The notes: a model not told the origin generated them from the sequence alone. Numbered from the stretch's first letter, positions 1-7,408 are shown. The stretch: 10,644 bases of DNA from an uncultured Odoribacter sp. (GCA_947039985.1 CAMRAP010000039.1:1-10644); one strand, 5' to 3'. Made by a program: numbers and translations.

Positions 1-52
1 GAGATCCACACTAATCTTAACACTCTTTCCCTACACGACGCTCTTCCGATCT
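1..52 (+). other. Illumina TruSeq dual-index adapter remnant (sequencing artefact)
   Basis: Bases 20-52 equal the standard TruSeq read-1 adapter end (from ACACTCTTTCCC to CTCTTCCGATCT). Bases 1-11 match the flow-cell side GAGATCTACAC except for C instead of T at position 7. The eight bases between them (12-19, TAATCTTA) sit exactly where the i5 index belongs and match the index I remember as D506. This is untrimmed library adapter joined to genomic DNA at base 53. It destroys the natural end of the trigger factor frame and should be masked. The identification rests on memory of the adapter sequence, but adapter, index and order all agree. Confidence 0.98.
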
Positions 53-834
53 TCTGCATCAACGTGTCGTTTAATCTCTTTAATAACAAGACAGTAATTC
101 TCATTAGAATGTTCAGCTTCCTCTTTAGAAACACCCAACATAGCAGCAAAATCAGTCTTATTAGGGAAAGATTTAACCGCATTAAATTTCACCTCTTCAC
201 CTATCTTTTTGCCTTTGAATAAAGTTAAAGACTCATCATCCTTCATATAAAAAAGAGACATAGAAGCATCATCATTTGCTAATCCTCCCTCTTTTATAGC
301 ACCGTTTTCATCTAACTCTACTAACTCACCTTTCAAATACTCTGTTCCTTCAATTTCATCAACAGGAAGCATTTCTGCATTGTTTTTACAAATGCTTTCA
401 ATCTGCTTATCTATCATCTCATCATCAACTTTGATGCTATAATAAACCACCTTTTCACGCTTGCTTAACTTAGCGTTTACCTCTGGTGATATTGCGATAT
501 CATATAAAAACTCAAATACCTCTTCATCCAAACTAAATTCTTTCTGATCCGTTTCATTGGGTAGAGGCTCTCCTAGAATCTGTAAATCATTCTCTTTGAT
601 ATAATTACTCAAAGTATCACCTAAAACTTTATTGATCTCATCTGCCAACAAAGCTTTTCCATACATTTTCTTAACAATTCCCATAGGAGCTTTTCCCTTA
701 CGAAAACCTTTTACATCTACTTTTCTTTGATAATCTTTCAGTGCTATTTCTACGCCTTCAGAATAATCTTCCTTGCTTAATTCAATCTTAATACTTGCAT
801 TTAGATCGTCAATCTGGGTTTTTGTTATGTTCAT
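53..834 (-). CDS. tig: Trigger factor, N-terminal part (3' end lost at contig edge)
   Basis: Trigger factor is the ATP-independent chaperone that docks beside the ribosomal exit tunnel and shields nascent chains. About 260 genuine residues are present, from ATG at 834-832. The ribosome-docking loop GFRKGKAP lies at residues 43-50, the same positions as in E. coli. Residues 1 to about 150 form the ribosome-binding domain, and about 150-255 a degenerate FKBP-like domain of the kind seen in the family. The substrate-cradling C-terminal domain is missing, since family members are usually about 430-450 residues. The open frame continues to base 31, but its last six residues (DRKSVV) and the stop are adapter-encoded. 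In Bacteroidales tig is often followed by clpP and clpX, which would lie beyond the edge. No clear TAnnTTTG promoter is visible in the 72 bases between its start and the tRNA terminator. Confidence 0.95.
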
Positions 835-906
835 GCTAATTGTTGTTCAAAAATTGCAACAGCTTGAGCTATCACAACGATTATACTATTATTTGCTTAT
901 TATATT

Positions 907-950
907 AAAAGCAGAAAAGCCACCTCAAATAAGGCGGCTTTTCTGCTTTT
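907..950 (-). terminator. Intrinsic terminator of tRNA-Leu
   Basis: Bases 911-925 and 932-946 form a 15-bp stem with a six-base loop, extended by AAAA (907-910) and TTTT (947-950). The only irregular pair, 922 with 935, is A-C on the plus strand but a tolerated G-U on the minus strand. This fits selection on minus-strand RNA, the strand of the tRNA gene directly upstream. A U-tract follows the stem. It also insulates tig from the tRNA transcript. Confidence 0.88.
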
Positions 951-951
951 G

Positions 952-1033
952 TACGGGCGAAGGGACTCGAACCCCCAAGTCTCGCGACACTAGATCCTAA
1001 GTCTAGCGTGTCTACCAATTCCACCACGCCCGC
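952..1033 (-). tRNA. tRNA-Leu (anticodon UAG)
   Basis: The minus strand folds into an 82-nt class II tRNA. The acceptor stem is GCGGGCG with CGCCCGU (G1-U72 wobble), with discriminator A at 952. The D arm contains TGGTAGAC. The anticodon stem-loop is CTAGA-CTTAGGA-TCTAG, giving anticodon UAG, which reads CUA and other CUN codons. A long variable arm (near TGTCGCGAGACT) and the T loop TTCGAGT follow. The long variable arm and A73 are the usual leucine identity features. The complete CCA end is not encoded. It has its own promoter upstream and terminator downstream, so it is probably a single-gene transcript. Confidence 0.97.
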
Positions 1034-1051
1034 ATGCCAATTTTGACATCA

Positions 1052-1082
1052 CAAAAATAGTACTTTTTTTTGAACTGTCAAA
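1052..1082 (-). promoter_or_regulatory. Bacteroidota-type promoter of tRNA-Leu
   Basis: On the minus strand a TTTG box (1082-1079) is followed after 19 bases by TATTTTTG (1059-1052), matching the Bacteroidota consensus TTTG / TAnnTTTG recognised by the primary sigma factor of this phylum. Transcription would begin around 1045, about a dozen bases before the mature 5' end of the tRNA at 1033. This is the best-formed promoter in the window. Confidence 0.75.
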
Positions 1083-1230
1083 AATAAAAGCAGTTTTTTT
1101 CAATTTATTTGAAAGTTTTTTTTCACCTCTGTTTCATCGTCAATCATAAGTCCATGTGTCATAAAGAAATAACACTATATTGTCCCATCATCCTTTTATC
1201 TCTTTATTTTCTCGTTTCAAAAAAATATGA

Positions 1231-1238
1231 TATATTTG
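1231..1238 (+). promoter_or_regulatory. Probable -7 box of lolD
   Basis: TATATTTG matches TAnnTTTG and lies 25 bases before the lolD start codon, implying a short leader. No good TTTG stands at the expected distance upstream, only T-rich sequence near 1207-1210. The rest of 1034-1230 is A/T-rich sequence that contains the divergent tRNA promoter and nothing else I can name. Confidence 0.55.
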
Positions 1239-1263
1239 TTACGCTGAAATTAGAATTATAAAC

Positions 1264-1926
1264 ATGATAGAAATAAAAAATATAAAGAAAAGCTATGGTA
1301 AGCTTCCTGTTTTAAAAGGTATAGACCTATATATTCCTGAAAAAAAAGTAGTTACTATTGTAGGTAGTAGTGGAACAGGTAAAAGCACTCTACTCCATAT
1401 ATTGGGAACATTGGACACACCAGATTCGGGAGAAATATGGTATGATAAAGAAAACATTGCCACCTATTCCCCAAATAAGCTATCTGAATTCAGAAACAAC
1501 TATATAGGATTTGTATTTCAATTCCATCATCTATTGCCAGAATTCACTGCACTTGAAAATGTTTGTATGCCCGCCTGGATAAAAGGCACTAGCCGCAAAG
1601 CAAGCGAGAAAAAAGCGATGGAATTATTGGATCTTTTAGGATTACGAGAACGAATCTCACACAAACCGTCTGAACTTTCTGGTGGAGAACAACAAAGAGT
1701 ATCTGTTGCGCGGGCATTGATAAACTCACCTAAAATCATTTTAGCTGACGAACCGTCTGGAAACCTAGATTCCTCCACCAAAAATGAACTACACCAATTA
1801 TTTTTTAATTTGCGAGATGAATTAAATCAAACCTTTGTTATAGTTACTCATGATAAAGAACTAGCAGATATGTCAGACCAAAAAATTTCATTGCGAGATG
1901 GAGTAATTGTAGAATCATTAGAATAA
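1264..1926 (+). CDS. lolD: LolD-type lipoprotein-releasing ABC transporter ATPase
   Basis: This is the cytoplasmic ATPase of the LolCDE-type inner-membrane complex, which extracts mature lipoproteins for delivery towards the outer membrane. The 220 residues hold a complete nucleotide-binding domain: Walker [10 protein letters not shown] at 34-42, Q-loop Q86, the LolD/MacB-family stretch [16 protein letters not shown] at 85-100, signature LSGGEQQR at 138-145, Walker B IILADEP at 158-164 and H-loop H196. Length is typical of LolD (about 220-235). The family also includes MacB- and FtsE-like ATPases; the [14 protein letters not shown] segment favours LolD. No LolC/E-type permease is adjacent, so the membrane partner must be encoded elsewhere. 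The start ATG lies 25 bases after a TAnnTTTG box. A lipoprotein FKBP two genes downstream would be a plausible client, but that is inference. Confidence 0.9.
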   Translation: MIEIKNIKKSYGKLPVLKGIDLYIPEKKVVTIVGSSGTGKSTLLHILGTLDTPDSGEIWYDKENIATYSPNKLSEFRNNYIGFVFQFHHLLPEFTALENVCMPAWIKGTSRKASEKKAMELLDLLGLRERISHKPSELSGGEQQRVSVARALINSPKIILADEPSGNLDSSTKNELHQLFFNLRDELNQTFVIVTHDKELADMSDQKISLRDGVIVESLE

Positions 1927-2069
1927 ATCATATTTAAAACAAATATATAGAACTATTTATAAACACAATAAGTATATATAGAGGACATCTAAATAATAGC
2001 TTTTTGATCATCAACTAATTACTTTTATTCTTTTTAGTCATTCGCCTTTATTTTTTGTCTTATTTAATT

Positions 2070-2077
2070 TATCTTTG
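2070..2077 (+). promoter_or_regulatory. Probable -7 box of the FKBP gene pair
   Basis: TATCTTTG matches TAnnTTTG and lies 36 bases before the start codon at 2114. A TTTA at 2047-2050 is 19 bases upstream, an imperfect version of the TTTG box. The leader that follows is almost pure A/T with repeated TTAATAA. In 1927-2046 I see no convincing terminator for lolD, so read-through into the FKBP genes is possible. Confidence 0.6.
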
Positions 2078-2113
2078 CGCGATTAATAATTAATAATTAC
2101 GATTAACAATACA

Positions 2114-2716
2114 ATGAAGTATACAAACGAAATTGACAAAGTTAGTTATAGCTTAGGCTTAAGCATTGCTAGCAACCTAATCTCTTCTGGAGTAAAAACC
2201 ATCAATGCAGAAGCATTTAATGATGCCTTATCTACAGCTTTTGCCGGAAAGATGCCAGAAGTAACACCTGATGAAGCCAATAATATACTACAAGATTATT
2301 TTGCAAAAATCCAAAGCGAGCAAGGTAGTGCAGCTAAAGAGGTTGGTGAGGCATTTTTAGCAGAAAACAAAACAAAAGAAGGAATTGTAACACTTGCTAG
2401 TGGATTACAATACAAAATATTAACTGAAGGTAATGGAGTTATACCTACAGCTGATGACACGGTAAAATGTCATTACGAAGGTAGCCTTATCAATGGTGAA
2501 GTATTTGATTCATCCGTAAAAAGAGCTGAGCCAGCTGAATTTCCAGTTGGTGGAGTTATACAAGGATGGGTTGAAGCCTTACAATTGATGCCTGTTGGAT
2601 CAAAATGGACACTTTATGTTCCATCTGAATTAGCTTATGGATCGCATGGTGCTGGTCAGTCTATCGGACCAAACGAAACTCTAATTTTTGATGTAGAGCT
2701 TTTAGCTATCGTATAA
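2114..2716 (+). CDS. FKBP-type peptidyl-prolyl isomerase, cytoplasmic (Mip/FklB-like)
   Basis: It catalyses cis-trans isomerisation of peptide bonds before proline. It has 200 residues. Residues 1 to about 85 resemble the helical FKBP_N dimerisation domain of Mip/FkpA/FklB proteins (DKVSYSLGLSIASNL at 8-22), and about 95-200 form the FKBP catalytic domain. Expected pocket residues are present: Y121, F131 and D132 (VFDSS), V148-I149, W152, Y175 and F192. There is no signal peptide or lipobox, so I place it in the cytoplasm, as for FklB. Its catalytic domain closely resembles that of the next gene (shared FDSSV, EPAEFP, VGSKWT, IFDVELL), pointing to tandem duplication. Only 48 bases separate the two and no terminator is visible, so they are probably co-transcribed. 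Confidence 0.93.
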   Translation: MKYTNEIDKVSYSLGLSIASNLISSGVKTINAEAFNDALSTAFAGKMPEVTPDEANNILQDYFAKIQSEQGSAAKEVGEAFLAENKTKEGIVTLASGLQYKILTEGNGVIPTADDTVKCHYEGSLINGEVFDSSVKRAEPAEFPVGGVIQGWVEALQLMPVGSKWTLYVPSELAYGSHGAGQSIGPNETLIFDVELLAIV

Positions 2717-2764
2717 AATCAACGTTAAAATAAAAATTCAAATTTAATTAAAATCAAATTTACA

Positions 2765-3472
2765 ATGAAAGTAAAAAATTTATTACTGGTTTTGGCAATT
2801 GCAGCAATGGGCATGAGCTGCCAAACAGGGTCTATGACTCAAACTTCAGCAACTTTAAAAACAGCTGATGACACTGCTAGCTTTTATATTGGCTATATGT
2901 ATGGTACTGGTATGAAAAGCATGAGCTTTAAAGAACCTAATATGGGTGCTATCGTAGCAGGTTTAAATTCAGCTATGCAAGCAAAAGAGATGAAAACCAC
3001 TCAACAAGAGATGGAAATGTTCTTAAATAATTATATTCAAACTCTTTCAACTAGAGTTGGTGAAGAAAATTTAGTAAAAGGACAAAAATTCTTGGAAGAG
3101 AATGCAAAGAAAGCTGGAGTAGACACTTTATCTGATGGAATCCAATACAAAGTGGAAAAAACAGGTGATGGTGCAAAACCAGCAGTTACAGATATGGTAA
3201 AAGTTCATTATCATGGAACTTTAATTGATGGAACTGTATTTGATTCATCTGTAGACAGAGGAGAACCAGCTGAATTTCCATTAAATCAAGTTATTCCTGG
3301 ATGGACAAAATCTCTTAAAGAGATGAATGTTGGATCAAAATGGACTATCTATATCCCTGCTGACCAAGCTTATGGAACTCGTGGACCTGGATCTATTGGT
3401 CCTAACCAAGCTCTTATTTTCGATGTCGAATTATTAGAGATTGTTACTCCTGAAAAGCCTGCTAAAAAATAA
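2765..3472 (+). CDS. FKBP-type peptidyl-prolyl isomerase lipoprotein
   Basis: A 235-residue paralogue of the preceding gene with an N-terminal export signal: K2 and K4, a hydrophobic stretch about 5-15, and a lipobox-like MGMSC with the lipidated cysteine at C19. The box is not ideal (G at -3), but Bacteroidota lipoboxes are permissive. An FKBP_N-like helical region (about 33-115) precedes the isomerase domain (about 122-228), which keeps Y149, F159, D160, V176-I177, W180, Y203 and F219. A short Lys/Pro-rich tail (TPEKPAKK) ends the protein. It probably folds envelope proteins in the periplasm, anchored to a membrane. Residues after C19 (QTGSMT) contain no acidic cluster of the kind described as a surface-export signal in this phylum, so a periplasm-facing position is more likely than the cell surface. 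Confidence 0.93.
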   Translation: MKVKNLLLVLAIAAMGMSCQTGSMTQTSATLKTADDTASFYIGYMYGTGMKSMSFKEPNMGAIVAGLNSAMQAKEMKTTQQEMEMFLNNYIQTLSTRVGEENLVKGQKFLEENAKKAGVDTLSDGIQYKVEKTGDGAKPAVTDMVKVHYHGTLIDGTVFDSSVDRGEPAEFPLNQVIPGWTKSLKEMNVGSKWTIYIPADQAYGTRGPGSIGPNQALIFDVELLEIVTPEKPAKK

Positions 3473-3498
3473 AATACATTTTTAAGTAGATAAATACG

Positions 3499-3529
3499 AG
3501 TCCGAAGGAAGAAATTTCTTCGGACTTTG
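3499..3529 (+). terminator. Hairpin terminator after the FKBP pair
   Basis: AGTCCGAAG (3499-3507) pairs perfectly with CTTCGGACT (3518-3526); two further pairs (3508-3509 with 3516-3517, one of them G-T) leave a six-base loop. The tail is TTTGTTATCTTTG, T-rich but broken, so termination may be partial. The next gene's likely -7 box begins only five bases past the stem. Confidence 0.7.
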
Positions 3530-3530
3530 T

Positions 3531-3538
3531 TATCTTTG
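3531..3538 (+). promoter_or_regulatory. Probable -7 box of the SSB-like gene
   Basis: TATCTTTG matches TAnnTTTG and lies 28 bases before the start codon at 3567. It is identical in sequence to the box before the first FKBP gene. Any -33 contact would fall inside the preceding terminator hairpin, where no TTTG is present at the usual distance, so this is a half-match. Confidence 0.5.
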
Positions 3539-3566
3539 CAAGCATAATCTCAATTTAATTAAGCGC

Positions 3567-3941
3567 ATGAATTACGAAATAAGCGGAAAGCTAATATTCA
3601 AAGAAGACACTCAACAAATTAGTGATAAATTCCAAAAACGAGAATTCGTTATTGAAGTTGAAAACGAAAAAAATCCACAATGGAATGACTTCGTAAAAGT
3701 ACAACTAGTACAAGATCGTTGCGATCTACTTGAAACAATCAATTTAAGTGAAAGTATCAAAGTATACTTTAATATACGAGGTCGAAAATGGGAAAGCAAT
3801 GGAAAAACATCATACTTCAATAATCTAGAAGGATGGAGAATTGAAAAGTTAGCTCCTCAAAATCCAGAGAACGTTCCTATGCCAGAATATAATGTGGAAG
3901 ATATTCCACCAATGCCAGAGGCTGACGATCTACCATTTTAA
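3567..3941 (+). CDS. DUF3127-like small OB-fold protein with SSB-type C-terminal tip
   Basis: A 124-residue protein that I recognise as resembling the DUF3127 family common in Bacteroidota, whose function was not established to my knowledge. The order of segments looks like a single-stranded-DNA-binding OB fold: strand-like ISGKLIFKED (5-14), REFVIEVE (25-32) and FVKVQLVQDR (42-51), then IKVYFNIRGRKWESNGKTSY (64-83), which parallels the SSB stretch that runs into a basic/aromatic beta hairpin, then NLEGWRIEKL (86-95). A Pro/Asn/Met-rich linker follows, and the protein ends in MPEADDLPF. That acidic-plus-Pro-Phe end closely resembles the SSB tip (DDIPF) that recruits repair and replication proteins. 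An internal echo, EDIPPM, lies at 111-116. I infer a nucleic-acid-binding role; the DNA-binding activity itself is not demonstrated by the sequence. It appears monocistronic, between two hairpins. Confidence 0.85.
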   Translation: MNYEISGKLIFKEDTQQISDKFQKREFVIEVENEKNPQWNDFVKVQLVQDRCDLLETINLSESIKVYFNIRGRKWESNGKTSYFNNLEGWRIEKLAPQNPENVPMPEYNVEDIPPMPEADDLPF

Positions 3942-3987
3942 AAACGAAGAACCAAACATATAGAGCATGTTTGGTTCTTCGTTTTTT
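3941..3987 (+). terminator. Strong intrinsic terminator after the SSB-like gene
   Basis: Bases 3941-3959 and 3967-3985 form a perfect 19-bp stem with a seven-base loop, followed by a run of T within and beyond the stem (3982-3987) and more T-rich sequence. The last base of the stop codon is the first base of the stem. The A-run on the 5' side would also allow some function on the minus strand. Confidence 0.92.
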
Positions 3988-4022
3988 CTTTATTTATATC
4001 ATATCATCATCAATCTAAAATA

Positions 4023-5402
4023 ATGACAGCAACAGAACAAGACAAATCTAAATTCAGCAAAGCATTTTGGGTAGCCAATACCGTAGAATTATTTGAACGT
4101 GCAGCCTATTATGGTGTATTTATTGTAATCACTCTTTATCTCAGTCGAATCTTAGGATTTAGTGATATACAAGCAGCAACCATTGCAGGAACTTTTTCTG
4201 CTTGTCTCTATCTATTACCTACTTTTGCAGGTGCATTAGCCGATAAAATCGGTTTTCGCAACTCAATGCTAATCGCTTTTTCACTATTAACATTGGGATA
4301 TACTGGACTTGGATTATTCCCTACATGGCTAGAGTCAACTGGATTAGTAGAATACGGACAAGATACAACATTCAAAGGTTTAACTGAAAGTGGACTACAA
4401 TATGGCATTATTCCTATTATGGCGCTAATTGTCATCGGAGGTGCTTTTATCAAAAGTGTCATCACTGGAACTGTAGCCAAAGAAACAAGTGTAGCCAATC
4501 GAGCAAGAGGTTTTGCTATATTTTATGGAATGGTTAATATTGGAGCATTCTCCGGAAAAACAATTGTAAAACCATTACGCGATGCTTTAGGAAACGAAGG
4601 TTTAATCACCTTAAATTATTTTTCAGCATCGATGACACTGATTGCATTAATCGCTATTTGGTTTTTCTATAAAAGTGCTCAACACAGCGGAGAAGGGAAA
4701 ACATTTAGCCAAATATGGCAATCCTTATTAAAGGTATGCTCTAACGGTAGATTAATTACCTTAATCCTTATTATCACTGGATTCTGGATTGTACAACACC
4801 AACTTTACGCCACTATGCCTAAGTATGTGCTTCGATTAGCAGGCGAAAGTGCAGCGCCATCTTGGTATGCCAATGTAAATCCATTGGTTGTTGTTCTATG
4901 TGTGAATTTAGTTACACAGATTATGCGAAACCGCTCTGCTCTGACTTCTATGACTATTGGTATGCTTATCATGCCCCTTTCAGCCATAGTCATGTCATAT
5001 GGTAATATGCTCGACCCAGAAACCACTATTTTAAGTATGCACCCAGTAGCATTTACCATGGTAGTTGGTATTATTTTTCAAGGTTTAGCAGAAACATTTA
5101 TTTCTCCTCGCTTTCTAGAATATTTTTCACTACAAGCACCTAAAGGAGAAGAAGGCTTATACCTTGGTTTTAGTCACCTACATTCATTCCTTTCCTCTAT
5201 CTTAGGATTTGGAATTTCAGGATTCCTACTAACCAAATACTGCCCAGACCAAAGCTTATTCACTAGTCACGAAGAGTGGTTAGCGGCAACCAGCCATGCG
5301 CATTATATCTGGTATTACTTTGCTGCCATTGCTCTAGTTTCATCTTTAGCTTTAATTATTTATGGACAGGTAGTCAAAAGATTAGATGCAAAAAAAGTAT
5401 AG
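4023..5402 (+). CDS. POT/PTR2-family proton-dependent oligopeptide transporter (MFS)
   Basis: An inner-membrane symporter of the major facilitator superfamily, probably importing di- and tripeptides with protons. It has 459 residues, with hydrophobic segments throughout consistent with 12 or more helices. The POT signature ExxER is present in helix 1 as E22-L-F-E25-R26, followed by AAYYG (27-31). MFS motif A appears as GALADKIGFR (70-79). GGAFIKS (139-145) carries the family's helix-4 lysine (K144), and QGLAETFISPRFLEYFSLQAP (353-373) carries the helix-10 glutamate (E357). Substrate specificity cannot be read from the sequence; some POT members carry nitrate or other compounds. No TAnnTTTG box is visible in the short gap after the preceding strong terminator. 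It converges on rho and shares a terminator with it. Confidence 0.92.
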   Translation: MTATEQDKSKFSKAFWVANTVELFERAAYYGVFIVITLYLSRILGFSDIQAATIAGTFSACLYLLPTFAGALADKIGFRNSMLIAFSLLTLGYTGLGLFPTWLESTGLVEYGQDTTFKGLTESGLQYGIIPIMALIVIGGAFIKSVITGTVAKETSVANRARGFAIFYGMVNIGAFSGKTIVKPLRDALGNEGLITLNYFSASMTLIALIAIWFFYKSAQHSGEGKTFSQIWQSLLKVCSNGRLITLILIITGFWIVQHQLYATMPKYVLRLAGESAAPSWYANVNPLVVVLCVNLVTQIMRNRSALTSMTIGMLIMPLSAIVMSYGNMLDPETTILSMHPVAFTMVVGIIFQGLAETFISPRFLEYFSLQAPKGEEGLYLGFSHLHSFLSSILGFGISGFLLTKYCPDQSLFTSHEEWLAATSHAHYIWYYFAAIALVSSLALIIYGQVVKRLDAKKV

Positions 5403-5418
5403 TACTTTTCATTAAAAC

Positions 5419-5465
5419 ATATAAAAATAGTCCGCTTGAAAAAATCAAACGGACTATTTTTATAT
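5419..5465. terminator. Bidirectional terminator between convergent POT gene and rho
   Basis: ATATAAAAATAGTCCG (5419-5434) pairs perfectly with 5450-5465 (16 bp). Inside, TTGA (5436-5439) pairs with TCAA (5445-5448) after one mismatch that becomes G-U on the minus strand. A-rich sequence before and T-rich sequence after the GC core supply a U-tract in both directions, fitting its position in the 78-base gap between two stop codons facing each other. Confidence 0.9.
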
Positions 5466-5480
5466 TTAAAAGATTGAATA

Positions 5481-7349
5481 TTATCTATCATTCATAGAAA
5501 CCAAAAACTCTTCATTTGTTTTTGTTTTCACCAAACGATCTTTTACAAACTGCATAGCCTCAACAGAATTCATATCTGTTAAATAATTACGCAAAATCCA
5601 TATTCTATTCAAAGCATAATCTTCAATCAATAAATCTTCACGACGAGTACTAGAAGCAGTAATATCAACAGCTGGATAGATACGCTTATTCGACAACTTA
5701 CGATCCAATTGTAACTCCATATTACCTGTACCTTTAAACTCTTCAAAGATCACCTCATCCATCTTCGAACCCGTTTCAGTTAAAGCGGTTGCTAAGATAG
5801 TTAATGAACCTCCGTTCTCTATATTACGAGCAGCACCAAAAAAGCGTTTAGGCTTATGAAGAGCGTTTGCATCAACCCCTCCCGAAAGAACTTTTCCAGA
5901 AGCTGGAGAAACAGTATTATAAGCACGAGCTAAGCGGGTAATAGAATCTAGCAAGATCACAACATCATGCCCACACTCTACCATGCGTTTTGCTTTCTCT
6001 AATACAATATTAGCCACCTTTACATGACGTTCTGCAGGCTCATCAAAAGTAGAAGCAATCACCTCTGCTTTTACACTACGTGCCATATCAGTAACCTCCT
6101 CAGGACGTTCGTCAATCAAAAGTATAATCAAATAAATCTCTGGATTATTATCTGCAATTGCATTGGCTATATCTTTCAACAATACAGTCTTACCGGTCTT
6201 AGGTGGTGCCACGATAAGTCCACGTTGACCTTTACCAATTGGAGCAAACATATCAACCACACGAGTCGATAAAGTGGCTCTTCCTTTCCCTACAATATTG
6301 AATTTTTCGTCTGGGAATAAAGGCGTCAAATGGTCAAATGGGATACGATCTCTAACTGCATCTGGCAACTTGCCATTTATTTTTGCTACTTTAATCAAAG
6401 GAAAATACTTCTCACCCTCTTTAGGAGGACGCACAGTACCTTGAACAGTATCACCAGTTAGTAGACCAAATAGTTTTATTTGACTTTGAGAAACATAAAT
6501 ATCATCTGGTGAATTCAAATAGTTATAATCAGAAGAACGTAAAAAACCATAGCCATCAGGCATAATTTCAAGAACTCCTGAATTTTCTATAATTCCTTCA
6601 AATTCATAATATTTATCTTTCTTATCAAAACGCATCTTATTGGGATTAGGATTTCCATTTTCATGACGATTAGGTTCCTTTTTATTAACTCCCTCCTCCT
6701 TGGGTTGCGCTATTTGCTCCTGAACATTATTTGCATCTATTCTTTCTGGCTGTTCATCAGCTTCCAAAATATCCAAATTAGTCTCTATAATATCATTATG
6801 AGCAATTTTCTTTTTTTGTGATGGCTGCTTTATAAAAGCTTTACGTTCAGTTTTGGGAGCTTCTTCTTCAGTTTTGGGAGCTTCTTCCTCCGTTTTAGGA
6901 GCTTCTTCTTCACTGTCAAGAATATCTGCATGTTTTATTTTTTCCACTTTAGGACGTAAAACACCTTTACGTTTTACGGGTGGGGTATTGGATACACTCT
7001 CCTCTTGAACTGGCTCTTCTAGCTGTATCTCCTCTTTTTCCTCTTTTTCCACCTCTTCACGTTTTGCTGATTTAGGAATACCCCCTTTAGAATCTCCCAC
7101 TTTTTCAGCCTCTGGACGTGCCATTCTTACACGAGGTTTCTTTAACTGCTTTTCAGGCACAAGCTCATCACTCTGCACTGGAACTTCAAGATCAAGTTCA
7201 GGCTGACTTTCAACCAATGCTTGTTGATCTAAAATTTTATATATTAATTCTTGCTTTTTGTAGGCCTCTACTCGTTTGATTTTCAAAGTTTTTGCAATCA
7301 CTCGCAAATCAGCCAATAATTTGTCATTTAGTTGTAAAATGTCGTACAT
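5481..7349 (-). CDS. rho: Transcription termination factor Rho with long disordered insert
   Basis: Rho is the hexameric RNA helicase that ends transcription of untranslated RNA. This form has 622 residues, against about 420 in E. coli. Order: Rho_N-type domain (1 to about 43); a charged, low-complexity region rich in Glu, Lys and Pro (about 46-245) including three EEAPKTE repeats; the cold-shock-like RNA-binding domain (about 249-325, with [13 protein letters not shown] at 266-278); and the RecA-like motor (about 340-612). Motor motifs are intact: Walker A APPKTGKT (381-388), [10 protein letters not shown] (413-422), Walker B VVILLDS (463-469), the Q-loop segment [13 protein letters not shown] (488-500) and GTGNMEL (540-546). 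Residues corresponding to bicyclomycin contacts in E. coli (D413, R415, S469, R472) are conserved. The extra region is typical of Bacteroidota Rho; in Bacteroides thetaiotaomicron it has been reported to drive phase separation. The minus-strand ATG is at 7349-7347. Confidence 0.97.
   Translation of the reverse strand: MYDILQLNDKLLADLRVIAKTLKIKRVEAYKKQELIYKILDQQALVESQPELDLEVPVQSDELVPEKQLKKPRVRMARPEAEKVGDSKGGIPKSAKREEVEKEEKEEIQLEEPVQEESVSNTPPVKRKGVLRPKVEKIKHADILDSEEEAPKTEEEAPKTEEEAPKTERKAFIKQPSQKKKIAHNDIIETNLDILEADEQPERIDANNVQEQIAQPKEEGVNKKEPNRHENGNPNPNKMRFDKKDKYYEFEGIIENSGVLEIMPDGYGFLRSSDYNYLNSPDDIYVSQSQIKLFGLLTGDTVQGTVRPPKEGEKYFPLIKVAKINGKLPDAVRDRIPFDHLTPLFPDEKFNIVGKGRATLSTRVVDMFAPIGKGQRGLIVAPPKTGKTVLLKDIANAIADNNPEIYLIILLIDERPEEVTDMARSVKAEVIASTFDEPAERHVKVANIVLEKAKRMVECGHDVVILLDSITRLARAYNTVSPASGKVLSGGVDANALHKPKRFFGAARNIENGGSLTILATALTETGSKMDEVIFEEFKGTGNMELQLDRKLSNKRIYPAVDITASSTRREDLLIEDYALNRIWILRNYLTDMNSVEAMQFVKDRLVKTKTNEEFLVSMNDR
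6846..6908 (-). repeat. Three tandem 21-bp repeats inside rho
   Basis: Units at 6846-6866, 6867-6887 and 6888-6908 each encode one 7-residue acidic repeat of the EEAPKTE type in Rho (about residues 148-168). The first two units are identical at all 21 bases; the third differs at three positions, only some of them silent-looking. Because the unit is a multiple of three, copy-number slippage would lengthen or shorten the disordered segment without a frameshift. Confidence 0.92.
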
Positions 7350-7388
7350 AAAAATTGTAAGGATTTTTTATTTATTTTGTAGTATAAT

Positions 7389-7408
7389 CACCTGTATAGA
7401 AACAGATG
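7389..7408 (-). promoter_or_regulatory. Small hairpin in the rho leader
   Basis: On the minus strand CATCTGT (7408-7402) can pair with ACAGGTG (7395-7389), seven pairs with one G-U, around a six-base loop. It lies about 40 bases before the rho start codon in the predicted leader. In other bacteria rho is autoregulated through its leader, but nothing here shows that this stem does so. Confidence 0.3.

Noticed and set aside
773..1000. Open frame on the plus strand (75 codons) ending in GEGTRTPKSRDTRS
   Set aside because: It runs across the antisense of the trigger factor start, the terminator and the tRNA-Leu gene. The GTRTPKSR-type end is the well-known false peptide from reading the opposite strand of a leucine tRNA.
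1083..1230. A possible small gene or RNA between tRNA-Leu and lolD
   Set aside because: Only A/T-rich sequence with short homopolymer runs; no open frame with a start, no stable stem and no conserved motif could be seen.
2078..2113. TTAATAA repeats before the first FKBP gene as a regulator binding site
   Set aside because: Such A/T-rich leaders are normal in this phylum and the repeats are too simple to separate from composition.
6846..6908. Tandem repeats as a possible CRISPR or regulatory array
   Set aside because: The repeats are contiguous 21-bp units without spacers, in frame inside rho, and encode an acidic peptide repeat.
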